A DNA stretch of 64,000 nt from Novilysobacter antarcticus (GCF_019802285.1 NZ_JAIEUJ010000001.1:868001-932000), one strand, 5' to 3'. Shown: positions 1 through 14,294, counted from the stretch's first letter. Notes: generated by a model from the sequence alone, not told the origin. Translations and numbers: made by a program.

Positions 1-1518
<1,518 letters not shown>

Positions 1519-1563
1519 GTCTGAAAGGTGATGCGTGGGGCGATGTGGGTCGCGAAACTGGGA

Positions 1564-2692
1564 TCAGGTGGCGTCGGAGCGTTTCGCCCCCACCGCAAGA
1601 CCGGCCTTGAGGCTGGCCGAGACGAACTCGTCAAGGTCGCCGTCAAGGACGTTCTGGGTGTCGCTGCGCTCGATGCCGGTGCGCAGGTCCTTGATCCGGC
1701 TCTGGTCCAGAACGTAGTTGCGGATCTGGCTGCCCCAGCCGATGTCGGACTTGGTCGCCTCCACCGCGTCGCGCTCGGCATTGCGCTTCTGGATCTCCAG
1801 CTCGTACAGCTTACCGGCCAGCATCTTCATGGCGCGGTCTCGGTTGGCGTGCTGGCTGCGCTCGGTCTGGCAGGCCACCACCGTGCCGGTGGGCACGTGG
1901 GTGATGCGGACGGCCGACTCGGTCTTGTTGACGTGCTGGCCGCCGGCGCCAGATGAGCGGTACACGTCGGTCTTCAGGTCGGCCGGGTTGATGTCGATCT
2001 CGATGTTGTCGTCCACCTCGGGTGAAACGAACACCGACGTGAAACTGGTGTGGCGGCGGTTGTCCGAGTCGAACGGCGACTTGCGCACCAGCCGGTGCAC
2101 GCCGGTCTCGGTCTTCAGCCAGCCGTACGCAAACTCGCCCTCCACGCGGAAGGTCGCCGATTTCACCCCGGCCACGTCACCGCCGCTGACTTCCATCAGC
2201 TCGGCCTTCCAGCCGCGCGACTCGGCCCAGCGCAGATACATGCGCAGCAGGATCTCGGCCCAGTCCTGGGCCTCGGTACCTCCGGCTCCCGCCTGGATGT
2301 CGACGAACGCCGCAGCGTTGTCCATCTCGCCGGAGAACATCCGCCGGAACTCGAGCTCATCGACGGCCTTGGCATAGGTTTCGACGTCCTCGATCACCGC
2401 CTGCGCGGTGTCGTCGTCGCCTTCCATCTCGGCCAGCTCAAGCAGTTCCTCGGCGCCGGTCACGCTCTCGGTCAGGCTGCGGATGCCGTTGACCACCTTG
2501 TCCAGTGACGCGCGTTCGCGGCCCAACGCCTGGGCGCGCTCGGCATCGTCCCAGACATCCGGGCTTTCCAGCTCACGGCTTACTTCTTCCAGGCGTTCGA
2601 CCTTGGTGTCGAAGTCAAAGATACCCCCTGAGCGCCTGCAGACGATCCTTGAGATCGTCGATGCGCTCGTGGACGGGATTCAGTTCAATCAT
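1564..2692 (-). CDS. prfB: Peptide chain release factor 2 (programmed +1 frameshift)
   Basis: Recognises UGA and UAA stop codons and triggers peptide release on the ribosome. The gene is in two frames. A 25-codon first segment starts at ATG 2692 ([14 protein letters not shown]) and ends at an in-frame TGA at 2617-2615. The second frame continues to 1564. A +1 shift at CTT-TGA-C joins them into a protein of about 375 residues, the normal RF2 length. The SPF stop-codon recognition tripeptide ([12 protein letters not shown]) and the GGQ peptidyl-hydrolysis motif ([14 protein letters not shown]) are present. The second frame read alone would lack the start, but that is the normal autoregulated structure and not a pseudogene. 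A start at ATG 2698, two codons upstream, is also possible. lysS follows. Confidence 0.95.
2615..2629 (-). promoter_or_regulatory. prfB programmed +1 frameshift site
   Basis: On the minus strand the sequence reads AGG GGG TAT CTT TGA C. It contains the internal Shine-Dalgarno-like AGGGGG, the slippery CTT codon and the in-frame TGA, which is the same arrangement as the well-studied E. coli prfB element. Low RF2 slows termination at the UGA and favours the +1 shift, so RF2 controls its own synthesis. Confidence 0.93.
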
Positions 2693-2812
2693 GTCCATGG
2701 TTTCATGCGAAAAATGACCGCCAAGTCTAGCAGGCGCCTGGGCTGAGGCGGCGGTGATCGCGACCTGAGAATGGATCGCGGGCCGGCGAACGATGCCCGG
2801 GAGCCGCTGCCC

Positions 2813-3709
2813 TCAGGTCGCGGCAACGTGGTCCACCCGCTCCCGCAGAAGCTGTCGCCAGCGCCGACTGCAGGGCAGCGATTGCCCATCTTTGAGGTGA
2901 ACACGTGCATCCCCGCTGTCCAGCGGCTCAATCGAGGCAATCCGATCGAGATTGACGATGTAGCTGCGGTGGATGCGCGCAAACCTTACAGGGTCCAGCT
3001 TGGCCTCGATGCCGGCAATGGTGCTGCGCAGCGGGTAGACGCGTCCGTCCAGATGCAGGTTTACGTAGTTGCCTGACGCTTGCAGCCACTCCACGTCGGC
3101 TGCGGCAATCAGGAACTCCCGACCGAGCATGCGCACCAAAAAGCGCTCTGGCCGATCAACCTTCTTGATCGCCTGCCCATTGTCCAGGACGTCCAGAACG
3201 CTGGCTTCGCCTTGCAGCCGCAACACCAGCAGCCGGTAGCCGTGGATCAACAGCACCATGCCGATGAAGGTGCGGACATCCTTGGAATACTCGTAGAGCA
3301 GTTCGGCCGGCCAATGGCCAAAGTCGTAGCTGACGCCTTGGGTGGCGTAGACCAGCTTGCGAGTGGCCACCATGCCGACGACATGGAGCACCGACCAGAC
3401 GACGCTCGCTGGCAGATACCACCCGAGGTTGTGTCGCCAGGTATCCAGGTGCAGCGGCCAGCGCCGTGTGAACCACAGCAATGCAGGCACCAGCGCCAAC
3501 TGCAACAGTGCGCTGCTCCATGACCAGGTCAGCGGTTTCCACCAGTCCAGTGCCAATCCCAGCCGCTGATAGTCGGCCCACTTCGCGAAGCTGCCACCCA
3601 GGGCGCTCAGGCAGCAACTTATAACCCAGTAGGAAACTTCAAAAGGTCGACGATGCGCGAGGTAACGCTCGGCGCGTGTCTTGATGGCTGTACGCGGAAG
3701 ATCCTGCAT
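2813..3709 (-). CDS. Membrane-anchored LytTR-family DNA-binding regulator
   Basis: 298 residues. The N-terminal half has four hydrophobic segments, at about residues 24-42, 58-80, 92-113 and 145-162. The C-terminal third, about 190-295, is a LytTR DNA-binding domain (FLIAAADVEWLQASGNYVNL, then ARIHRSYIVNLDRIASIEP). There is no phospho-acceptor receiver domain, so this is an integral-membrane one-component regulator; signal and targets are unknown. The start is ATG 3709; further upstream the same frame stays open, but it lies antisense to the divergent acyltransferase. The 150 bp divergent gap to the acyltransferase at 3860 suggests that gene may be a target or share a promoter region. Confidence 0.85.
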   Translation of the reverse strand: MQDLPRTAIKTRAERYLAHRRPFEVSYWVISCCLSALGGSFAKWADYQRLGLALDWWKPLTWSWSSALLQLALVPALLWFTRRWPLHLDTWRHNLGWYLPASVVWSVLHVVGMVATRKLVYATQGVSYDFGHWPAELLYEYSKDVRTFIGMVLLIHGYRLLVLRLQGEASVLDVLDNGQAIKKVDRPERFLVRMLGREFLIAAADVEWLQASGNYVNLHLDGRVYPLRSTIAGIEAKLDPVRFARIHRSYIVNLDRIASIEPLDSGDARVHLKDGQSLPCSRRWRQLLRERVDHVAAT

Positions 3710-3859
3710 CGGCGCATCATACGGACGGCCTCTCAGCGGAGAGCAGCGGTTCGTCCCTGCATCACCGCCATTGGTCACAAGCCGAGCACGATCAAGCACT
3801 TGGACGTACCCCTTTCTGGCCCGGCGGGTACGCTTGCGGAAACCATCACGGACCGCCCC

Positions 3860-5077
3860 ATGCCCCGCCGCCATGACATCGATGCATTGCGCGTCCTCGC
3901 CTTCGCGATCCTGATCCTCTACCACGTCAGTGGCGTGTATCAGGTCGACTCGGACTTCCACATCGTCAGCAGCTACCAGAACGGCTGGCTGGAGTACGTC
4001 CGCATCGTGTTCAACCGCTGGCGGATGCCGCTGATCTTCGCCATCTCCGGCATTGCCCTCGGGCTGGCGTTGCGAGGACGAAACCCGCGCAGCTTCATGC
4101 TTGCCCGCACGTGGCGGCTGCTGGTTCCGCTCGTTTTCGGCATGCTGTTCGTTGTGTCCGTGCAGGCGTACTGCGAAGGGGTCAGCAAGGGAACGATCGA
4201 AACCGGCTATGGCGCCTTCATGTGGCGGTATCTGCAACTGCGCCCGTGGCCCGCGGGCACGTTCTCCGGGGCTACGTACGGAATCACCTGGAACCACCTG
4301 TGGTACCTGGCCTATCTATGGGTGTACACGTTGGTGCTGCTGGCACTGATGCCCCTGCTCCGCTCCGGCCCGACCCAGCGTGCCATCGAATGGCTGGTCC
4401 GCCCCCGTGGAATTGTCTGGCTGCTGATGCCCGCCGTGATGTTCTTTGCATTTCTGGTGCTGCTGAAACCGCTCTTTCCAGAAACCCACGCCCTGGTCGG
4501 CGACTGGTACCTGCACGCGGAGTACTTTTCGGTCTTCGTACTCGGTTTTGCTGTCGCCGACAAAGCGGCTTTCTGGACCGGCCTGACCCGCCTGCGACGG
4601 CCCTTGCTGGCCCTCGCGGTGGCCTGCATCTTGGTGGAGTTGAGCCTCAAGGCAGCGGGCCAGTACCTGCCCGCCGGCGACATCCCGCTTTGGGCACAAC
4701 ACGTGCCCTGGGGCACGATCGAACGAGCGGCGCGTGCGCTGTACATGTGGTCGGCCCTGCTGGCGATCTTTGCCTGGGGCCACGCGCTGCTGAACCGCCC
4801 GATGCGCTGGCTCCCCTACGCCACCGAAGCCGTGTACCCGTGGTACATCCTGCACCAGAGCCTGATCGTTCTGGCCGCGTACTGGTTGATCCCGCTGCGG
4901 ATCGGACCCGTGCTGGAACCGGCACTGGTGACATTGCTGACGGTCGCGGGCTGCGCGTTTCTGCACGAACTGGTGATTCGTCGCGTCAAACTACTGCGTC
5001 CACTGTTTGGATTGGGACTTGTGCCGCGGGGCGCGGACCTGGGACGGCCAAAGGCGGCACCGCTGCAGATCGACTGA
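3860..5077 (+). CDS. Acyltransferase 3 family membrane protein
   Basis: 405 residues and about ten membrane-spanning segments. It opens with the acyltransferase-3 signature RHDIDALRVLAFAILILYHV, followed by a basic loop (FNRWRMPLIFAISG) and a NHLWYLAYLWVY segment, as in OpgC/MdoC-like O-acyltransferases. Such proteins move acyl groups across the inner membrane onto glucans, peptidoglycan or other surface glycans; the acceptor here cannot be told. The frame is open upstream to 3653, but ATG 3860 gives a start matching the family (MPRRHDIDALR). It is divergent from the LytTR gene and convergent with recJ, ending 10 bp from the recJ stop. Confidence 0.85.
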   Translation: MPRRHDIDALRVLAFAILILYHVSGVYQVDSDFHIVSSYQNGWLEYVRIVFNRWRMPLIFAISGIALGLALRGRNPRSFMLARTWRLLVPLVFGMLFVVSVQAYCEGVSKGTIETGYGAFMWRYLQLRPWPAGTFSGATYGITWNHLWYLAYLWVYTLVLLALMPLLRSGPTQRAIEWLVRPRGIVWLLMPAVMFFAFLVLLKPLFPETHALVGDWYLHAEYFSVFVLGFAVADKAAFWTGLTRLRRPLLALAVACILVELSLKAAGQYLPAGDIPLWAQHVPWGTIERAARALYMWSALLAIFAWGHALLNRPMRWLPYATEAVYPWYILHQSLIVLAAYWLIPLRIGPVLEPALVTLLTVAGCAFLHELVIRRVKLLRPLFGLGLVPRGADLGRPKAAPLQID

Positions 5078-5087
5078 GGCGTCGCCG

Positions 5088-6815
5088 TCAGGCCGCTTCG
5101 CGGTGGACCACGACCAGCTGGATCGCGTCGCCGCCACGGTAGTCGTCCGCTTCCAGCCGGTACGCGATCCGCACCCGGGGCGGCGGTTCCTGCTCGTCCC
5201 AGCCCCCGAAATGGATGGCATTGAGGCGTCGGCCATCAAGCGCCAGCTCAAGCTTCAAATGCTTCTGGCCGACGATGCGCCAGCCAACCACATCAAACTC
5301 GCCGTCGAACTGGGGTTCCGGGAAGCTCTGTCCCCACGGCCCACCTTCGCGCAGCGCATCGGCGCTACGACGGGTGAACTCGTCCACGGCCAACTCGCCA
5401 TCGCTGGCAACCTGCAACTGCAGTAATTCGGGCGCGAGGGTCAGCTCCACGCATTGGCGGAACGCTTGCTCGAAGGCAGCCAGCGATGCCAGTGGCAACG
5501 ACAGGCCGGCCGCCATGGCGTGGCCGCCAAAGCGCTCGATCAGGCCCGGGTGGCGCGCATCGACCATCGCCAGGGCATCGCGGATGTGGAAGCCGGGAAT
5601 CGAGCGCGCCGAGCCACGCAGCATGTCGCCACCCGGCTCGGCCGGCGCGAACGCGATCGCGGGCCGGTGCAGGCGCTCCTTCAGCTTGGAGGCCACCAGG
5701 CCCACCACGCCGGGATGCCAGCCAGGGTCGAACAGGCAGGCTGCCAGCGGTGCGTCCGTGGCGTCGAGAACCACCCTGGCGAACGCCTCCTCGGCCTCGT
5801 CGGTCATCTGCTGCTGGACTGCACGGCGCTCGGTGTTGATTCGGTTGAGCGTGGCGGCGATCTCGCGCGCCTGGGTCAGGTCGTCGGTGAGCAGGCACTC
5901 GATGCCCACGGCCATGTCCTCCAAACGGCCGGCAGCGTTCAATCGCGGCGCCACCGCGAAACCGATATCGCTGGCGCTCAACCTCGCCGGATCACGCTGG
6001 GCGGCTTCGATCAGGGCCTGCAGTCCTGCGCAACCCTTGCCTGCACGCAACTGGCGCAGGCCGGCGGCGACCAGGGCGCGGTTGTTGGCGTCCAATGGCA
6101 CCAGATCGGCCACTGTCCCCACCGCCACAAGGTCGAGCAACTGGCTCAGGTCGGGGCCACGCCCGTTGCTGCCGCCGTCCAGGGTGCCGTCTGCCAGCAG
6201 GCGCCGACGCAGTGCCAACAGCACGTAGAACATGACCCCTACGCCGGCCAGCACCTTGCTGGGAAAGGTGTCACCGGGCTGGCTGGGGTCGACGATCGCG
6301 TCGGCGGGCGGCAGCGTGTCACCGGGCAGGTGATGATCCGTCACCAGCACTTTCCATCCCAGCGCCTTGGCCGCGGCGACGCCGGGGTGGCAGGCGATGC
6401 CATGGTCCACGGTCACCAGCAGGTCGGGCTGCAACGGCGCAAGTTCGGCGACAAGTGCAGGCGACAGTCCGTAGCCGTGAATGGCCCGATTGGGCACGGC
6501 ATGGGAGACGCGCCGCGCACCGAGCATCCACAAGCCTCGAACCGCCACCGCACACGCGGTTGCACCGTCGCAGTCGAAGTCACCGACCACCAGGATGTGG
6601 CGATCGCCGGCGATGGCCTCGGCGAGCAGGCTCGTGGCTGCATCCAGCCCGAGCAGCCCGTCGGGTGGCAGCAGGTGGGCCAGGCGCGGGCGCGCCTGGG
6701 CCTCGGTGAGCGCGCCGCGAGCGCCGTAAATGCGGCGGAGCAGCGGCGGAATAGTGTCCGGCCACGGTCCGGACGCGCCACCGCTCGGGCGGCGCACGAT
6801 CCCACCGCGGCTCAC
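5088..6815 (-). CDS. recJ: Single-stranded-DNA-specific exonuclease RecJ
   Basis: 5'-3' single-strand exonuclease acting in RecF-pathway recombination, base excision and mismatch repair. 575 residues, as usual for RecJ. DHH-superfamily motifs are clear: VVGDFDCDGATA near residue 75, VTVDHGI, and the VTDHHLPGDTLPPADAIVDP metal-binding motif. The DHHA1 part follows with GSARSIPGFHIRDAL and FGGHAMAAGLSL, then a C-terminal OB domain. The start is GTG 6815, overlapping the stop of the upstream gene by four bases (GTGA), so the two are translationally coupled. It forms an operon with greA and the intervening hypothetical gene. Confidence 0.95.
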   Translation of the reverse strand: MSRGGIVRRPSGGASGPWPDTIPPLLRRIYGARGALTEAQARPRLAHLLPPDGLLGLDAATSLLAEAIAGDRHILVVGDFDCDGATACAVAVRGLWMLGARRVSHAVPNRAIHGYGLSPALVAELAPLQPDLLVTVDHGIACHPGVAAAKALGWKVLVTDHHLPGDTLPPADAIVDPSQPGDTFPSKVLAGVGVMFYVLLALRRRLLADGTLDGGSNGRGPDLSQLLDLVAVGTVADLVPLDANNRALVAAGLRQLRAGKGCAGLQALIEAAQRDPARLSASDIGFAVAPRLNAAGRLEDMAVGIECLLTDDLTQAREIAATLNRINTERRAVQQQMTDEAEEAFARVVLDATDAPLAACLFDPGWHPGVVGLVASKLKERLHRPAIAFAPAEPGGDMLRGSARSIPGFHIRDALAMVDARHPGLIERFGGHAMAAGLSLPLASLAAFEQAFRQCVELTLAPELLQLQVASDGELAVDEFTRRSADALREGGPWGQSFPEPQFDGEFDVVGWRIVGQKHLKLELALDGRRLNAIHFGGWDEQEPPPRVRIAYRLEADDYRGGDAIQLVVVHREAA

Positions 6816-7765
6816 TGCACGGATTCCTGCGCCGGATTGACGAACGAGCGCAACGGACGCCGCCAGAACCGCCAGCGGTGGCGCGGCGCCATGACCAGAC
6901 GGTGGCCGTCGGCGAATTCAACTACCAGCGACGCAACGCCGCCGGATCGCAGCTGCACCGACAATGGCTGCCACCAGTCGCGATCAAACACGGCCAGATC
7001 GCGCAGGTGCCGTAGATCAAAGAGCCCGTCGCCCTCCTCCTCCCAACGCGCCGGCAAGGGGACAGCTGGAACGCCGGCGGCGGTTCCGAACGCGCAGAGG
7101 GTGTCATCGTCGCTGGAGATCCGCGCATGATGCGTGCGGACATGGTCCGGCAATGTGCCTGCCCCCCAGAACCACAGGGAGTTGACCGGCGCCAAACCCA
7201 GCGCCGCCCGCTCGGCATTGCGCGGATGGTTGTGCAGGATCACCTGCGCCTCACTCAGAAGTGCACGCCAGCGACGCCCGTCCGGGCCATCGGGCAACTG
7301 CTCGAACAGGTCGGCGCCCAGCGCGTTGTCGAGCGACGCCATCGTCGGCAGCTTGGCGCCCGAAGGCATGCACAGGTACCAGCGCGACGGCACGGGCGCA
7401 TCCAGCAACGTTCCGCCATCACCAAAATACGGCTTGAGCGCCGGCAGGAACGCGGCGGTGTCGGCATCACTCAGCGACAGCGCTTCCCCGTGCGCCATCA
7501 GGCGCGCGCCGTTGATCTCGGGTTGGATATAGACCGGGTCAGCGCGCATCCAGGCGGCTGACGCTGCATCGCCCGCATCGCGCTGCCGGGTGACGGCCGC
7601 GACCGGCCAGCCGCGCGGCAGGACGTCAAACTGGCGCTGCACCACCTCGCCGTCGGGATCGGAGCAGTCTGCGCGGGCGAACCAGCGGCCCGCGCTTTCC
7701 GACAGCCGCTGGCCGCCGAAGCGGCTGCGGGCCGGCATCAGCAGGGTAACCGCGCGGGCCGCCAT
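6812..7765 (-). CDS. Conserved hypothetical protein between greA and recJ
   Basis: 317 residues, soluble. It carries a conserved-looking stretch around residues 178-205 (ILHNHPRNAERAALGLAPVN, then SLWFWGAG). As far as I recall, this belongs to an uncharacterised family often named phosphoglycerate mutase in xanthomonads (COG4255-like); I do not see the metal-binding motifs of a true cofactor-independent mutase, so that name should not be trusted. ATG 7765 lies 2 bp after the greA stop and the gene overlaps recJ by four bases, a tight greA-X-recJ transcription unit. Function unknown. Confidence 0.7.
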   Translation of the reverse strand: MAARAVTLLMPARSRFGGQRLSESAGRWFARADCSDPDGEVVQRQFDVLPRGWPVAAVTRQRDAGDAASAAWMRADPVYIQPEINGARLMAHGEALSLSDADTAAFLPALKPYFGDGGTLLDAPVPSRWYLCMPSGAKLPTMASLDNALGADLFEQLPDGPDGRRWRALLSEAQVILHNHPRNAERAALGLAPVNSLWFWGAGTLPDHVRTHHARISSDDDTLCAFGTAAGVPAVPLPARWEEEGDGLFDLRHLRDLAVFDRDWWQPLSVQLRSGGVASLVVEFADGHRLVMAPRHRWRFWRRPLRSFVNPAQESVQ

Positions 7766-7767
7766 CC

Positions 7768-8244
7768 TCAGACGACGTAGCGAACGGCGACGATGTCGTA
7801 TTCGCGGGTGCCACCCGGTGCGTCGATGACGATGCTGTCGCCCTCGTGGCGGCCGATCAGTGCGCGCGCCACCGGCGAGGAAATCGCGATCAGGCCGAGC
7901 TTGATGTCGGCCTCGAGATCACCAACGATCTGGTAGGTCCGCTCCTCGTCGCTCTCGGTATCCACCAGATCGACGGTCGCGCCGAACACGATCTTGTCGC
8001 CCACGTTGAGCGTGGCGATATCGATGATCTGCGAGTTCGACAATTCGCTCTCGAGCTGCTTGATGCGGCCTTCGATGAAACTCTGCTGCTCGCGCGCGGC
8101 GTGGTATTCGGCGTTCTCCTTGAGATCGCCGTGTTCGCGGGCATCGGCAATGGCGGCGATGACCGCCGGCCTCTTGACTGACTTCAACTGCTCAAGTTCG
8201 GTGCGCAGACGCTGCGCACCCTTGGCGGTAAGGGGTGCTTGCAT
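7768..8244 (-). CDS. greA: Transcription elongation factor GreA
   Basis: 158 residues, the same length as E. coli GreA. It rescues backtracked RNA polymerase by stimulating cleavage of the nascent transcript. The N-terminal coiled coil ([20 protein letters not shown], then the conserved [18 protein letters not shown]) carries the acidic tip residues, and the C-terminal FKBP-like domain ends in [17 protein letters not shown]. The start at ATG 8244 has a GAGGA ribosome binding site about 8 bp upstream. First gene of the greA-X-recJ unit, with carB 82 bp upstream on the same strand. Confidence 0.95.
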   Translation of the reverse strand: MQAPLTAKGAQRLRTELEQLKSVKRPAVIAAIADAREHGDLKENAEYHAAREQQSFIEGRIKQLESELSNSQIIDIATLNVGDKIVFGATVDLVDTESDEERTYQIVGDLEADIKLGLIAISSPVARALIGRHEGDSIVIDAPGGTREYDIVAVRYVV

Positions 8245-8325
8245 GGAATGGTCCTCGGGCCGGCGCACGGCCGGCACTGGTTTTTCTGCGACGTCCCGAT
8301 TGTGCCCGGGACCGTCGCGGCAAAG

Positions 8326-11577
<3,252 letters not shown>

Positions 11578-11578
11578 G

Positions 11579-12706
11579 TCAGTTGGCCTCCATCAGCGCA
11601 ACAAATCGGTCAAACAAGGGAGAAACGTCCTGCGGACCCGGGCTTGCCTCGGGGTGGCCCTGGAAGCCGAACACCGGGGCGCCGGGAATCTCGATGCCCT
11701 GGTTGGAGCCGTCAAACAGCGAACGGTGGGTGGCGCGCAGGCTCGCAGGCAACGTTGCCTCATCGATGGCGAAGCCGTGGTTCTGGCTGGTGATCATCAC
11801 CCGGCCGCCATCGTCGAGCGCCTGCACCGGATGGTTGGCGCCGTGGTGGCCGGACTTCATCTTCATCGTTCTGGCGCCACTGGCCAAGCCGAGCAACTGA
11901 TGACCCAGACAGATGCCGAACATGGGGATGCGCTGGGCGATCAACTCGCGGATCGCGGCGATCGCGTAATCACACGGTTCCGGGTCGCCCGGGCCATTGG
12001 ACAGGAACACGCCGTCGGGCCGCATGGCGAGCACATCGGCGGCAGGCGTCTGCGCCGGCACAACCGTGACCCGGCAGCCCCGCTGGGCCAGCATGCGCAG
12101 GATATTGCGCTTGATCCCGAAGTCGTAGGCGACCACGTGGAAACGCCCTTCGCCCTGGGCGAATTCATTGGTGTCCAGGTCGAGCTGGCCCTCGTTCCAT
12201 TCGTAGCGTTCGCGCGTGCTTACTTCCTTGGCGAGGTCCATGCCCTGCAGGCCGGGAAACTTGCGCGCCGCCTCGACGGCCTGGTCCGCGTCGATGTCAT
12301 CGCCGGCCATCAGTGCGCCACTCTGCGAGCCGTGGCTGCTGAGAATGCGGGTGAGCTTGCGGGTATCCACATCGGCGATCGCGACCACGCCCTGGCTCAC
12401 CAGCCACTGCGGCAGCGCGATCTGGCTGCGCCAGCTGCTGGGGCGGCGCGGAACGTTGCGCACGATCAGGCCGGACGCCCAGACCTGCGCGGACTCGTTG
12501 TCCTGGTCATTGATGCCGGTGTTGCCGATGTGTGGGTAGGTCAAGGTCACCAGCTGGCGTGCGTACGAGGGGTCGGTGAGGACCTCCTGATAGCCGGTCA
12601 TGGCGGTGTTGAAAACCACCTCACCGACCGACAGGCCGGGTGCGCCTACGGAAACGCCTTCGAAGATGGTGCCGTCTTCGAGCGCGAGGATTGCGGGTTG
12701 GGTCAC
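11579..12706 (-). CDS. carA: Carbamoyl-phosphate synthase small (glutaminase) subunit
   Basis: Class I glutamine amidotransferase that hydrolyses glutamine and channels ammonia to CarB. 375 residues from GTG 12706 (E. coli 382). The catalytic nucleophile Cys lies in [12 protein letters not shown] and the His-Glu pair in [13 protein letters not shown]. The GTG gives an N-terminus ([15 protein letters not shown]) matching the family; in-frame ATGs at 12757 and 12745 would add 13-17 residues not expected in CarA. An AAGG lies about 10 bases before the GTG. The upstream 213 bp to dapB hold a -10-like TAGAAT (12840-12835), so carAB may have its own promoter. Confidence 0.95.
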   Translation of the reverse strand: MTQPAILALEDGTIFEGVSVGAPGLSVGEVVFNTAMTGYQEVLTDPSYARQLVTLTYPHIGNTGINDQDNESAQVWASGLIVRNVPRRPSSWRSQIALPQWLVSQGVVAIADVDTRKLTRILSSHGSQSGALMAGDDIDADQAVEAARKFPGLQGMDLAKEVSTRERYEWNEGQLDLDTNEFAQGEGRFHVVAYDFGIKRNILRMLAQRGCRVTVVPAQTPAADVLAMRPDGVFLSNGPGDPEPCDYAIAAIRELIAQRIPMFGICLGHQLLGLASGARTMKMKSGHHGANHPVQALDDGGRVMITSQNHGFAIDEATLPASLRATHRSLFDGSNQGIEIPGAPVFGFQGHPEASPGPQDVSPLFDRFVALMEAN

Positions 12707-12919
12707 GGAAAAATCGCCTTGTCTGCCAGGGGATGCTGAGTCCATCGAGCGCAACACTGGCCAAATACCGGCTGCAGCAAAGCGCGGACGCGGTGGGGGT
12801 TCCGGTCCGACAAATGGGGTTCAGGCGAACGAGAATTCTAGCGATGAAGCGCTGCGAGCGCCAGTGTCGCGCGTGCCCAGGTTTTCGGACAGCGTCGCGG
12901 ACGGAGTAAACAGGCCTCG

Positions 12920-13642
12920 CTAGAGCAGCATGTCGCGCAGTTGATACCGGCCCGGCTCCCGCCCGGCCAGCCAGGCCGCGGCGTGCAGCGCACCGCGTGC
13001 AAACACGTCGCGACTGGTCGCGCGGTGGACAAGCTCGATCCGCTCACCCGGCCCGGTGAACTGGACCGTGTGTTCACCGACGATATCCCCGGCACGCAGG
13101 GATGCGTAACGCGGCTGGGCGCCGCCCTGCTCCGCGCGGGCACCCAGCGCAAGAGCGGTGCCCGACGGTGCGTCCAGCTTGTGCTTGTGGTGGGACTCGA
13201 CGATGTCGCAATCCCAGCCCTGCAGCGCGCTGGCCGCGCGCTCGATCAGCTCCTCAAGCACCGCGACACCGAGGCTGAAATTGGCCGCTGACAGCACCGC
13301 GATACGCTCGGCAGCGCGGCCCAGGGCTTCCCGCTGGGCCGACTCCAGCCCGGTGGTGCCTGATACCAGGGCCGCGCCGCGCTGCACGCATACCGTGAGG
13401 ATCGGATCGAAGCCGGCCGCGAGGCTGAAGTCCACTGCCACATCGAACGCCGGCACACCGGACAGTTCAGAGGAGGCGAAGTAGGGCAGACCGTCCAGCA
13501 CCCGTTGCGAGGGTTTGCTGCGCGATACGGCCGCAACGACCTGCAGATCGTCACGTTCAGCGGCAAGGCGCAGCAAGGACTGGCCCATACGGCCGGATAC
13601 GCCGTGGATCAGAAGTCGGGGGACAGCAGGCGACTGGCTCAT
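12920..13642 (-). CDS. dapB: 4-hydroxy-tetrahydrodipicolinate reductase
   Basis: NAD(P)H-dependent step of the diaminopimelate/lysine pathway in the cytoplasm. 240 residues. The N-terminal Rossmann motif is LIHGVSGRMGQSLL, the active-site loop is IVESHHKHKLDAPSGTA (catalytic His pair and Lys), and the C-terminal GEHTVQFTGPGERIELVHRA is typical. In many proteobacteria dapB precedes carAB, as here, 213 bp upstream. No Shine-Dalgarno sequence precedes ATG 13642, and a plausible promoter sits so close that the transcript may be leaderless. Confidence 0.95.
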   Translation of the reverse strand: MSQSPAVPRLLIHGVSGRMGQSLLRLAAERDDLQVVAAVSRSKPSQRVLDGLPYFASSELSGVPAFDVAVDFSLAAGFDPILTVCVQRGAALVSGTTGLESAQREALGRAAERIAVLSAANFSLGVAVLEELIERAASALQGWDCDIVESHHKHKLDAPSGTALALGARAEQGGAQPRYASLRAGDIVGEHTVQFTGPGERIELVHRATSRDVFARGALHAAAWLAGREPGRYQLRDMLL

Positions 13643-13650
13643 GCCCGAAG

Positions 13651-13678
13651 GCTATAGGCTACGCGGCGGTGCGGGCAA
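13651..13678 (-). promoter_or_regulatory. Putative dapB promoter
   Basis: Minus-strand TTGCCC (13678-13673), a 16 bp spacer and TATAGC (13656-13651). Predicted transcription would start about two bases from the dapB ATG at 13642, consistent with the missing ribosome binding site. This is a consensus match by eye only. Confidence 0.4.
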
Positions 13679-13778
13679 CCCACGTTCACATTTCGCCTTC
13701 CCTGCCCCGCTCTTCCGAGGACACCTGCAGACCCCACATGACAGAGTTCCCGCGCCAGTCGCTCGCCCCGTTGCGGCC

Positions 13779-14294
13779 TCAGCGGACCACTGCGCCTTTC
13801 AATGACGGAGTTCCTTCCCTCACCTCCACCCAGACAAGCCACGCCGCCCCATTGCGCACTGCAAGGCGGGGAATGCCGCTGGCGCGGCCCCGGGCGGCCA
13901 ACTCGACAACGGGAATGCTGCGCACTACCTGCAGCTGCCGATCGGTGCGCGAGAGCATCAGACGCTGGCCGGTGCCGCGCTCGTCCTGCTGCAGCCACGA
14001 GAGCAACACGTCAAACCGCGCGATGCGCAGTTGACGCTCACCCTCTGGCGACGGCTCCACCCAGCTCAGCATCAAGTCGCCCTGCGGCGTCGCGATCAAG
14101 TCAGGATGCGCAGCCTCGTCCATAACGGGCATAGGCCACGGCTCCACCTGCAAGAAGCTTTCCCCCGAGTCGCGCCCGCTGGACGGCAACTCGACGGAAC
14201 ACGCGCCAAGCCCGGCGCACGCAGACAAAACCAACAGCTGGACGACCGTTGACCGCAATCTGCGCGATGGTGCGGAAAAGCTGCCAACCGTCAT
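13779..14294 (-). CDS. Small predicted lipoprotein, possibly an internally shortened sialidase-like protein
   Basis: 171 residues. An N-terminal signal sequence ends in a lipobox (LVLSACAGLGAC), so export and lipidation at about Cys32 are expected. The mature part has two short segments resembling Asp-box/BNR-type beta-propeller repeats: HPDLIATPQGDLMLSWVEPS and the C-terminal GIPRLAVRNGAAWLVWVEV. From memory, related xanthomonad proteins of this type are about twice as long, and here the first and last blades appear joined directly, suggesting an in-frame internal deletion. Function unknown. It lies between dnaJ and dapB, same strand, with 89 and 136 bp gaps. Confidence 0.6.
   Translation of the reverse strand: MTVGSFSAPSRRLRSTVVQLLVLSACAGLGACSVELPSSGRDSGESFLQVEPWPMPVMDEAAHPDLIATPQGDLMLSWVEPSPEGERQLRIARFDVLLSWLQQDERGTGQRLMLSRTDRQLQVVRSIPVVELAARGRASGIPRLAVRNGAAWLVWVEVREGTPSLKGAVVR

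Noticed and set aside
13779-14294. Calling the small lipoprotein a pseudogene
   Set aside because: The frame, signal peptide and stop are intact, so loss of function cannot be claimed from sequence alone.
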